Shown one piece after another: positions 26,048-37,100 of a stretch of 64,000 nucleotides of DNA. The translations under genes and the position numbers were made by a program. This stretch comes from Lethocerus indicus. Its lineage: Eukaryota > Arthropoda > Insecta > Hemiptera > Belostomatidae. Below the pieces are notes generated by a model, which saw only the letters and a program-made list of their open reading frames with translations, made no database searches and was not told the DNA's origin. Location: NCBI GenBank assembly GCA_019843655.1, contig JACDQD010000104.1, positions 806,001 to 870,000 on the forward strand, read 5' to 3'. Position 1 is the first letter of the stretch. Each line of letters begins with the position of its first letter.

Positions 26048-26719
26048 AGTATATATATGTTACCGTGAAAGACCGAAATTGGGGGGAATGTCGACTTTCA
26101 CCGGTGAATGTCAACATTCACATAGTCGCTAGGTGTATGTCCGAAATATTTGCTAAATACGATTATTTATGACTTACACCGGTAAAGGTCCACTGATGAA
26201 TGTTGAACATGTCGGAAATTCATATTTTCTTCTCCGTAATTCAGTTGCTATAAAACGTCACAAACGCCTGTCTTTTTGAGAGGAGTGACCAAAAATTTAA
26301 AACACACAGTACATTCTAAATGAGTAAAGCAAATTATAATAATAAAAAAATGTCTTAATTATGTGATTCAAATCTTATTTATTGCAACAACTTAAACTAT
26401 TATGACACTTGCTTTTACAACTGCATTTATTTGTGGAACACTTCCTTTTGCAATGACAGTGCGTATAGGCTTTAGCTGCAGCTGCTTCTCTCAGCGACTT
26501 TTCTTGAAAAGAAATCTCATCTATGGGAAGTGTTGTGCTTTTCTTGAGAAAAATAAAGCTTCTCAGTCTTGGATAAGACTGACAAAGCTGATGACTCCCG
26601 GCAGAAAAAAAAGATTTTTCGATATTCGATCTTTCAACGACCTATTTGGTATGTGTTGACATTCACCGGTGAAAGTCGACATTCTCCAATTTCTGTCTTT
26701 CACGGTAACGTATATACTT
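26048..26719. mobile_element. DNA-transposon remnant with about 66-bp terminal inverted repeats
   Basis: The sequence at 26048-26116 recurs in inverted orientation at 26654-26719. The two copies match at most positions, with small indels, and share GTTACCGTGAAAGAC and the palindrome TTCACCGGTGAA. About 540 bases lie between them. On the minus strand the interior keeps a short cysteine-rich coding piece. The size and arms fit a deleted, non-autonomous cut-and-paste element. Target-site duplications are not clear. Confidence 0.65.
26375..26560 (-). pseudogene. Cysteine-rich C terminus of a transposase/integrase-like protein (fragment)
   Basis: Inside the TIR element the minus strand reads ...EKSLREAAAAKAYTHCHCKR, then KCSTNKCSCKSKCHNSLSCC, then NK and a TAA stop at 26377-26375. 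The spacing CxC-x3-C-x4-CxC-x3-CH-x5-CC resembles zinc-binding tails at the end of some transposase/integrase-derived proteins (Ginger- or KRBA2-like, from memory). No start codon or catalytic DDE core remains. The family is uncertain; the Cys pattern itself is clear. Confidence 0.45.
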
Positions 26720-28509
26720 CTCACCGGAATAAAGTATTTTACAGTAGTGTCCCCCAACCAGGAGGTTAGTGGGTACTGCAGTATGTCGGTGGAATTGTGT
26801 GTTTATTGATGTGCAATACATTTTATTCGTATTGTCTTCATAATATAATACATATTGAAGTATACGTTCATTGGAACACCGAGGTTATTATTTCAGTAGG
26901 AGGAAGGGGTGCCATTTCTTCCGGCGCTATATCTTGTGGGTCTTTAAATTTGTGGCGAGAAGGAGCGGAGAGAGGTCTCGACTTTTATAAGAATACGGCC
27001 GGCAGGAATACGGCCGGTAGTTAAAACTCCGGGAAGGGGCGCGGTCGGGTGTTTTGGTAATGCCCGGAGGGTCGCTTTTATTGCCGTTCTCTGAACATAG
27101 AAGTGTCGTAGCCGAGTGATGAGAGCTGTAGGCCCTGGCAGGGAGTGCGGGGGCGAGGGGGGCGGCGCCCCGCTGAGGGGACACGTGAGCCGCCCCCGCC
27201 CCCCCACAGCGACCTCCAATAAACACACCGCGCATTTCCTGGCTAGGTGGGGCCCCCTCTTACCACGTGCCCATTTGTTACCCCGTCTCCCCCGTGTGCA
27301 TTGCGACCCCTTTCCACACTCGCACACATACTAAAGCAGTTAGAATGCGGAACAGCGTCCCCACAGAAAAACAACAAATGGGTACATTGGGGTATTTTTA
27401 TTGGGCCTCACATAAGGAACGGTGCGCCGGTACGAACGGTATGGGCTACAGCGTCAATCGGAGAGATATTTCCTTCAGCGCATAATATCGCAATTAAAAT
27501 TTTTGATTTTTTTTTAAATTGTAACAATTAATATTTCAATACTAGTATATATTATTAATAGACATCTCTACCTTATTAAAATATACATATTGCATAATAG
27601 CTCATTTTTTTTAAAGAAGTAGCAATAATATCTAATTAGTTTCGATGATCCTAGCAAATTTACTTTATTTCCAGTGCAGTACTTATTGTAAGTGAAAGCC
27701 GACTTACCTACAGATGGCCAGAATCGTTCAAGCGAATGTTTTCCTTGAAGTGTTCTATTTTGTTGTTTTCTTTATATTAATTTTGCTATATATACTGTCA
27801 ACGTAGTGAAATTCTTAACTGATCGCGCCCCTTACGCAATTATTCAATACATAAATCAAAATATAATATAGATAAATCTACGATTGTATAAGATACTCGC
27901 TAGCAAAGAGATTGGCGGATCAGTCATACAGTCACAAATTTGTTCAAGCTATGTCTACTACACAGAAAAGCACACTAATATTATTACCGACACTCTGTAA
28001 CAACTAAGGGGCAGAATGGAATTGATTCCGATTCCAAAATCTATAGCGACTGTCAAAAAAAAGTGAGAACGTTTTTGTTCAATATTTGTACAAGAAAAGC
28101 CCCTACAGTTGTCATTAACAATTAGAGCGATAAGACTAGCCCAAAAAATTACTTTTCGTTAAATTGAATTCCGTTTTTGTATTTTCAATTAATTCCCCGG
28201 TTAATTATATTTGTGTTTTGTTTTGTTCCGATATCGTGATAGTAGGATAAATAAAAACGCCGGGAGGTAGGAATGCGTTTTGAAATCTTAATATTTGTCA
28301 ATTCTTAGGAGGAGTGTCACAAATGCGCGTTAATCGATCTTACTGTTTTCACGTAATGGCTCAGCCACTCGTCTACCAAAATAACAGAAATTTAGCCATT
28401 TATTTTTACGATATTTATTATAATGCACATGAGTATACACATGTGCCATCTGCCATACCTGTCTATGCAATACGCACCAATACTGCTGTAATCTATTACA
28501 CTTAATTTT

Positions 28510-28660
28510 TTGTTGGTGAGCTCGACTTTGCGTTCGAATATAGGATGAATTTAGGGCAAATGAGGAAAATTCGTTCCGCCTTAAGGGAATCGAGAATCCG
28601 CCGTTTACGCCGCATCTCTCTAACAACTGAGCCAAGTGATCAACAATCTCCATTGATGGC
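28510..28660 (-). mobile_element. tRNA-derived SINE-like sequence
   Basis: On the minus strand, TGGCTCAGTTGTTAGAG at 28634-28618 is a very good Pol III box A. It is followed about 20 bases on by ATTCTCGATTCCC (28597-28585), a degenerate box B. A full tRNA cloverleaf cannot be drawn: there is no anticodon arm or acceptor pairing. A tRNA-related SINE head or a decayed tRNA copy is the best reading. Confidence 0.4.
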
Positions 28661-29355
28661 TACTTTGGTAATTTTAACCATTTTCAACCAATACTAATGA
28701 CAAGATGCCCGTATATAATGAAGAGAGGTCAGAGAATATGAAACAAGAAGAATTAAGGAAAAATTACGAAGATGCAGAGGATGTAGGTAAGGTGGAGCTC
28801 AGCCGTTGAGACGTTTGATTCTCAGGCGGCCGATAGAATTTTCCCCAATTACCGATTTCAACTAATATCACTATATATACTGGTTCATTCATAGGTTCCG
28901 GTGACCGCAGGGTGAATCCCCCGCGTAATATCCTCAAACGACGAAGAATAATCGAGTGAAAAAGCGCTCAAAAAAATGGAGGTCTATTTTTCCTTCACCT
29001 CACGCCCGGTCCGATATAAGAAGTCCGGAAGCGTTTTTACTTATCAGATATGCCTACCCACTCGGTCAATAAACAAATAAACAGACGACAGTAAGTTAAT
29101 ATGAATAGGACATATTTACTCTATCACGACTATACCGAAATTGCTCTAGCAACGTTTCGGAACGTCAATATGAATCTTCCATAATTAATTATCAACAATT
29201 GTGAAATTTGTGCCGAGGAAGCTGCAGCAAGGAAACTTTATTTTGATTTGACATTGTGTTTCAGCAAGCTCCCTTCCCTCCACATACAACGCACTACCAT
29301 CTCCTTTCCACAGTGCATTCATTGATACGCAACAAAGTTGGTGACGCACCTAAAA

Positions 29356-29356
29356 C

Positions 29357-29390
<34 letters not shown>
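29356..29390 (+). repeat. (TA)n microsatellite
   Basis: About 28 bases of uninterrupted AT dinucleotides, continued by ACATATAA. The surroundings carry no gene. Confidence 0.95.
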
Positions 29391-29391
<1 letters not shown>

Positions 29392-30337
29392 GTCCGGCTC
29401 CGTTTAAACGGGTCCGCTCGGCGTTGTTGGAGCGGGCTCTTGACTTGAGTGGCTCCTCCTGGCTGTGTTAATCTATCCCGTTATCTTATCTGCCATTCGA
29501 ACCGGTCGCCTCTCCACGTCCTATATCAGTTTCGACCCTCTTATTTCCAAAAACTAACCCATTCACGGCAGTATCGGAGACGGGCGTTCGGGTTATTTAT
29601 GTTGAGCCGAGCCCGTAAATGAATAAGTTACTTGCCCACAATACAAAATGACAAGATATAAATCGTAGTAATCATTGCCGTATAATACCAAATTATGAAA
29701 TATATGAAAATAAATAATGAGCTTTCGGAGTAGTAACAATTGTTAACGACTTGTCGAATTGTTACGCCAATTATTAACTGCTCAATTATTTTCCACACCA
29801 TTCTAATATTCGAATTAATGACGAAATCATAAAATAAACGGTAATAAAATAAGAATCGCAAATAAATATGTACCAAATGGGGTCTATAACTCATAAAATG
29901 TTTTAAATCCGATGTTAATATTAGTACAATAATTCAGCTTAGTATTAAGTTATGCCGCGAAGTTCAATTATTACTACTAGTACAAGCGGACAGAGAACCC
30001 CCTGCGGGCGACATACAATTGATGATCACTATTAGCCGATGAGAACCTCTCGTTGTCGCCGGCTGAAATCAACCTAGAGAGAGCTATCGGGCGGTGGGGC
30101 TGAGGGGTAGCCACTCGAGAGACCCGATATGCCGGCTATTCGTAGAATCCACGGCGCGAATGAGTACAACAATGCACACGCCGCAATAATGATGGCGCGT
30201 GGAAGGGGGCAGGGCGGGGGTCACCTGTAGCCCAGTTATGCCAGGCGTCCAGAATGCAAAAAGAGGGCCCCCGATAGCGCCCCCCCCACCCCACCCAACG
30301 GCAGCCAGCGGGGACGGCACTGTCCGGAATTCTATAC

Positions 30338-30384
30338 TTCTCTCTCTCTCGCTCACACGCCATCTCTCTATCTCTCTCTCTCTT
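30338..30384 (+). repeat. (TC)n microsatellite
   Basis: Interrupted CT dinucleotide repeat inside a C-rich island. Ser/Leu-rich pseudo-ORFs over it are artefacts. Confidence 0.9.
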
Positions 30385-33300
30385 TTAACCCCCTCGCCTC
30401 ATTCCCTCGTTCTGTCTCTCTCCAATCCTGTCCCCCTCTCTCACCGCCGCGTCGTCGAAATTAAACGCCCCTCAACCCAGGGCCATGGTCCCCCCCCAAA
30501 CCCACCCAACGACCACCGTCCTCAATACGGAACCCTTTTTAGGGCCGTAGAGCCAGCCAGCCAGGGCGTGCGGGCGGCGGGGAGCAGGAAGGCGTAATCG
30601 CCCCGATTTGAGGTTTCAATATTGCGGATATGAATCACGCTCTCATATTTTTCACACCCACTACACGTCGCGGTCTGTATTTCACGGGGCGGGTCGGGGA
30701 AGAACCGGGAGAGCGAATATTACAATTTAAAAAAAAAGGAAAATAGCGGAGGGAGGATTCCCCTCCACGCGCGGTTTGTGTCGCCCCCCCCTACCGTCAT
30801 CATTCGCGTACAGTCAGTTTTTTTTTTGTTCGTTGTTGCGAACATTTGTCTTGCCTAATGCCGCCGCCGTGTCAACGAGGGCCCCCCGCTGATGTATACC
30901 TGGGTAAACTCCCCCGGCTAAACCCCTTCTCTTGATAGATGGTCTTCGCTCCCCCATTCCAACTTTCCGCCCAATAACCGCAAAAACACCTGCACTCTCT
31001 AGGCCTATCTGTTTTGCATACGTGTGCAGTCCACTACTCTCTGCCCTCGAGTATATTACTTCTCCTAATACCACTCCCGACAGATGGATTAAACGAATAA
31101 TAAAACATTTCTGTGGAAGGTTTTTTTAGTCCTCTACAATGTTACACTGTCAGATACACTGCAGTCGGATTCAACAATACAATTTACCTACAGAATGGTA
31201 ATCACATTATATATGCAATAACAAAATAGTTATGATAACTCCGAAAAATTGGATACATATTCAAAATATGTCGCCATCTTCGGAAGCATTTTTTTAGTAG
31301 AACGCAAGACACAAGTAACAGAGTAGTGACAGTTATGACTACATTTTTCAACGGAAGCAGATATATTGACCAGGAAATGACAGAGGATAAGGGACAGGGT
31401 GCGCGTGATGGCGATATTCCAAGCCCTGTCGGACCGACCGCAACATAAGCCTAGAATTCATTTGAAGAATGTAACAAATTGTACACCAGATATCGTTGCG
31501 TCAGTAGTAGAGAATGTGCGACGATAAAGAGGTAAAATTACGCGGTAATATAATATCAAGGACTACGCCGGTGTGAGCTACACATCCTTCCGATCAGAAT
31601 GTCCTATAAGAGGAAGGTCGATTGGCTATTGGCAATTTTTATCGGTAATTATTTGCTGTAATTAAAAGGCACGGGAAAGTATCATTGACAAGTTAGCCAA
31701 ATTAATAATTCTACAACAACATAATATGTATATTGTACACAATTTGGATTTAGATAAACATAATGTGTTCTCTTATCGGATTCCTTCCGTTTTAATAAGC
31801 AGAATTCAATCTCTAAATAATTTAATGTTTGGTCTCCAGAAATACATACTTTCTTTGACATACTTCTCGATAATTTCATGCACTGTCACGGATTTCCAAA
31901 ATAATTTTCAATACTTATTGATACAAACCCGGAAAATCGGTTACCCAATACTGGTAACGTCCTTGTTACCGTCTATCGGAAATTGCTATATGTAATGATG
32001 GTATCGAGGCTTTTTGAGGACGTACAGTTCATTTCGGTTGACGCTTCCCGCAATCGGTGTGAACAATTGTTCCAATATTGACACGGAATAATGCATTAAT
32101 CGACATGTGACAGACGAGAATTCACATCTCCAATGAACTGTATTCGTCACTTATTGGAGTCTTAATAAATTATCATTTTGTAACCAATACATCACAGATA
32201 TCTATAGAATATACCATAAATGGGAAAACAATTTACACGCATTGGTCGTATTATATAAAAATATTAATAATACTGTGTGATCTGAGAGAATCTTCTCTAT
32301 GGTTTGATTTGGGCCTATGACGGGCTGCGTATGACTTCTCAGTTATAAATTAAAATTTTTTAGTTGCAGGATTTTTTAATTCCTTAAAAGGTCTAATATT
32401 ATATTTGATTGATCCTAATACCATGATTTTGATTTGTAGAATAGAGTAATTTAAATGGGGAGGCGTTAATAAGATAACTTATTTAACTATTAAATTTTTA
32501 TATTGATTTAAAATTAGGTTTGAAAAACAACCCGTAATTTCTGTTAGCCAACACTTCGAGGATATGTTAGCCCTGTTGAATTCCGATCATCGAAATTCGA
32601 TGCTAACTGATCAAAGGTCAGATCACGCACATCACCGGTTTTAATAACCCGTGCGTCGAACGAACAAGCGTTAATTTGGCAACGTACTCCAAAACGCAAC
32701 ATAAACACTGGTTTTCGTCCGACCAATAAAACCGTTGTTGATTCGGCAGTATTGATGACACAACGCGTGGTCAGAGCGCACCGACGTTTGTTCGGGCCCC
32801 TGTTTATTTAATGAAAATACTCGGAATTTGAACGATACGAACCGCTTTTTTGATAAATTAATCAGCCTCATTGTGGGGACGATACGGTCATGCGAAATGT
32901 GGCGATGCGTTTCAGCGTTTAACCATCCGGGGCAAAAGGGGGAGTCAAAAAGTTATAAACGACTCGCTTATAAGTTTACAACAAACAATGAAGGATTTGG
33001 GAAACTGCAATCGAAAACCAATCCAAATATACGCCTGCGTGTTAAAAATCAGAGTACATTTTCGTTGATACATTGACACTCTCAATTGGTAATTATTCGC
33101 CTTGGGCGGTTCAATTAAATTACGAAACTATATATACCGCTGTATATTTCAAAATCTGTGATCACTTTGACTTTTGAATGGTTCAAAAACTTCTAATATA
33201 TTTTATAAATTAAAGCGCTACAGTACCCGAAGCGGTCGGACGTTTTGAGGGCATATTCTTATGGCATTGACTAAACAACAACTACTACAAAATCTCAGTT

Positions 33301-33713
33301 TTAAAAAATAGTTCGCTCATTTCAACTTACTTTAAAATTGGGCATGCAAATCATATTCAGGTGCATGCGTTTCATTCGACTGTGAAGGTCTGAAAGTGAA
33401 TATGGGTCGACAATATAACCTATGTAGCTGAAATTAAGTTTCGATCTTTATAGAAGTGCAGAAACGTCAATTTGTAGTAGAGATATTGTAGGATGAAACG
33501 CGATGTCGTGTTTATATTGGCATAAATAAAATCCATAATGTATCCATGGAGTGAAAATTGGGGAACTGTCCGTGCTTCCGAGATGAGTTCTCACGGGTGA
33601 CTGAACAGCGGGAAGTGTGACTCTATTTATATGTCGTAAACAAAAGGTGAGTGACGAAGTGTGAGTATGAGTGAGTGAGTGAGGTGTGTGCCCGGGCGGG
33701 AGGAGGGGCTTAC

Positions 33714-33893
33714 CTGTGCTTTGGGCTATATGACGTCACGGGTTGGATTTGTGGCGGGCGGGGGGCGGTGGAGGCGGTGGGCGTGGGGGTCGATGCCGGC
33801 GGTGGCCACCAGTGATTTATCATCGGCCGAGGAGGGACTCGGAGTCGGCGGCGGACAGGCCAGGCTCCAGACGCGGCGGCCAACAGACATCAT
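33714..33893 (-). other. Lmx1: Candidate Lmx1 first exon (5' UTR) with a 55-codon upstream ORF
   Basis: A textbook donor CACAG|GTAAGC is at 33714/33713 on the minus strand, at the edge of a GC-rich island, with no other minus-strand exon between it and LIM1. A short ORF starts with two ATGs at 33893 and 33890 and stops with TAG at 33728-33726, twelve bases before the donor. If spliced to 22128, that stop lies in the same frame as LIM1, so the next in-frame ATG would be 22116. That fits 22116 as the real start codon. The exon's 5' edge is unknown. This is inference from splice-site quality and position only. Confidence 0.35.
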
Positions 33894-33894
33894 C

Positions 33895-34170
33895 TAGAAT
33901 TTAAATAATATCGAGTGTGTGTCGGACTCTGCGGGGCGGCGAGGCCGGGGGCGGCGGGCGCGGGCGGCTGGGGCCTGAGGAGGGTGACTAAGGGTGGTGA
34001 GAGGCGGCGGGGGCGGCCTCCCCGGGGGGGCGGCACTGTATTCCTCCGCGGGGGCGGGGCATATTACCCGAGGACACACCCACCACTGCCGCCTCACCGA
34101 AACCAACGGCTTATCAGTCACCGATCCCCGATCTTCGCCGATCGTTCTCCTTCCTAATGCTCCGCTCCGT
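33895..34170 (-). promoter_or_regulatory. GC-rich CpG island, possible promoter of Lmx1
   Basis: A dense GC- and CpG-rich block, with runs such as GGCGGCGGG and CCCGCCCC, lies directly upstream (minus sense) of the candidate first exon. Its open frames on both strands are compositional and resemble nothing known. No clear TATA box is placed. Several other GC pockets exist in the window, so the promoter role rests on its position next to the donor at 33713. Confidence 0.3.
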
Positions 34171-37100
34171 AGGGTAAAAAATCGTTCCGTCTTACTCCTT
34201 ACAAAAAGACCAGAGAGACGTCCCATCTTTTTTTTGGAGCGAATAATGACGCTTTTCAGTGCCTTCATGCCTGTTTATGGTTCCCCTTTTCAGTTCGGAG
34301 GGCCGCATTAAAACTATTCGAAACTTTCGACGGGGTTTCAAACCCCGAGATCATTATTTTATAACCCCATCCCCCTAAGTAGTCTTCAACTAGATCCGTT
34401 TCGGCTTCTCGACATCGTCATCGGCAGCCCCAACTATAACCACTTGTCATAATGTCGCTGTGATTATCACTCGTGCGATTTACCATCGCATAGTAATAAA
34501 CTTTACCGAAGAGCAACAGTACTGCTATCGAGCAACAGTTATCGGGCTATCGGCTGCCGATATGGGCACGTCCTTGGCGATGTGTAATATTGACTTCCAC
34601 TATAAATCTGCATCATTCTAACTAAATCCTTGTTTATCATTCGATCGAAATGATTTTAATGAATTAACTATCTGTTCCATGTTGACACGACCATGTTGAG
34701 AATCTTTGAAAAATTAAACTGCAAATGAACAAAAATATTTCACTAATGCGCGCAGAAATATCTCGGTGGATCGGATCCAACCAGAACACGGAGGAATTAT
34801 GGGGGAACCCATGTTGTTAGGTCGTTAATAATTCGCCGGGTGTAATGGCCTCGACTTAATAAAATTTAGTTGCAGTTAGCTGTCATGCAGTTTATAATGG
34901 GTTATAATTGTTCCTAGTCCCAGAAAACAAACACACACGGGTCTCTGTTACCTCTACCTGTTGATAAACAGAAACTCTACTTTCCGCTGTATTGAAAAGT
35001 CAATATTAACTAAGGAAAACGGTATATTACTAAATAAAATACATTTATAACGTAATGATAAATGTAAAATATGTAATAAACCTAGTTGTAGAAAAATAAC
35101 CGCTCAACCCCGACAACAATATTTTGTCCCTGACCTCACTAAGATGTTTCAAACATTTCTGTATTAAATGCATGTCAAATTTGATTTTCGTCAAATTTCC
35201 ATTTACTATTCATAAATATGTTGGGACAAACAAACCGTGCCATTCATCGAATCAATTATATATCGAGCTTAGAATTTGTCCAGTAATTGGTCGGATTAAT
35301 ATTTTATCACGTTTGTAAAGTTAGCTAGGGAGCCGACATTAGAATCCGTCTTCGGAGAGGAACAAAATGCGTTAGGGTGAAGAAAATGTTTATAAAAATG
35401 AGAACTGCGTGGAGGCAATGTTGTTGGTGGGACGCTATCACCGGTAGACCGGCGTTGGGGTGATCGATACCCTCGCTAGTCTTTTCTAGTGGCATATTAA
35501 CCGTCCACTCCTCCGAGACACATGTTACTTCAATGTGACCAAATAAATGCGCGGTAGCGGATCTCGAAATATTTCGAAAATTAAGTGCCTTCGTTCAATT
35601 GCGCAATTTAAGGTCTTTAGGACCTATGATTCGTTATAATTCGAAGGAATAATTCGCCAATCAAATCATTGCCCTACTGACGGTTACATATCTCATCGCT
35701 GATTGTGAGGAGTTAATGGCTTGATAGCCCATTAGCTCACTCTGGCAATTATTTCCTCGACTTAGACTTTCCTTCCTGACGGGAACCCCATGAATGTGTT
35801 GAAATCATCTTGGGCGTATTGATACTTGTTTTTGTGTTCCGTAAATATGAAATGACCGCGATTTGAAGAGGTACATGGCGTCAATTCGAGGACGTCGCGG
35901 GAATTTCGCGGAATTCTGAAAATTTCCCGAAAAAGTGTATCAAGGAAGGTTATGCGAAATAAATATTTCACTTAAAATATAGCTACCATTCTTGATTTTG
36001 ATGTAACGCCAATTTTATATTAAAAAAATATAATTTCATTTAATACTGAATCCTAGCTTAAAACTTATAGAAGTAGAGGAGAAAATTGAAGAATTGACCG
36101 ATGGTATTCCAAATATAACCACAAACAATTGTAATTAATCGCAAAGGGAATATCCGACTCGTATTTTTCCAACAAAGAAGGAAAATACAAAAGGTTAATA
36201 AATGAATCGACTATATAAAACTATATAAAATAAATTGCAGAAGTTTATATTACAATTACGAGAAGTACTTTAAATAATCGAGTTAGAGCAGAATAACATT
36301 GTTTGAACAGTTTGTGGCTTTCGAAAATGGGGTAGTTCACAAATTATTGTGAATTAGTAATAAATAGGACCAAAAAAACGAGTATAGTGACAGCCAAAAT
36401 TATATTTGTTGCGTCAGTAGAATTATTGGCATCGGTAATTTGGATTTGTAGAATTTGTTTTAACGGATAATTCTATTTCTGCGTAAAACACCGTTCTACG
36501 CACGTATACAACGTGGGAAAAATTCCAATCAAGAACCCCCGTGGGAATACAACTTTTCTTACGAAAAACAGTCAGGCGGTGTACATTTCGATTTCATGTT
36601 GTCCATAGTCCCTGAAGTTAGAATTTAAGAGACACACATACAGCTAATGCTGGAGCGGAACAAAATCCGGGTTGTATAATAATTTGAATTCGGCCGAGGT
36701 ATCGCGAGGGTCACTCGAATAATATTTGTGAACCTGAGAGTGTCGCAACACCGGCCGATGTGGTTTATTATTTACACTTTAGAACTCGAGTGTTTACCTG
36801 CCTAATCGCAAAATACAAACACAGGTTGCCCTTGCCGTATGGGTCCGACACTATTCGACGGTTTAATGTAACGCCGGCCGGCATTGGTTACAAAGACTGG
36901 ACGATGTGAAGAAACACCGGCTGGCATTGGCCACAAAGATTGTTTCAACAACGACAGGTGTAAAAGTGACTTGGGGCGAGCGAGCTTTTAAACTCCAGCG
37001 AGAACTTATTTGGCACCATTCAGACATGAATTTATCAGATTTAATGTAGATAATTTTAGTGCAATTCAAATTTCAACGGGTACAACATCGTCCGTGTAAC

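Larger units (their letters stand above)
22129..33713. other. Region upstream of LIM1 exon, probable first intron
   Basis: 11.6 kb without a convincing protein-coding exon. It holds GC-rich pockets (about 23170-23660, 25380-25510, 26930-27320, 29390-29530, 29980-30800), a TIR element (26048-26719), a tRNA-like SINE head (28510-28660), a (TA)n repeat and a (TC)n repeat. It is an intron only if the donor at 33713 belongs to Lmx1. Confidence 0.5.
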
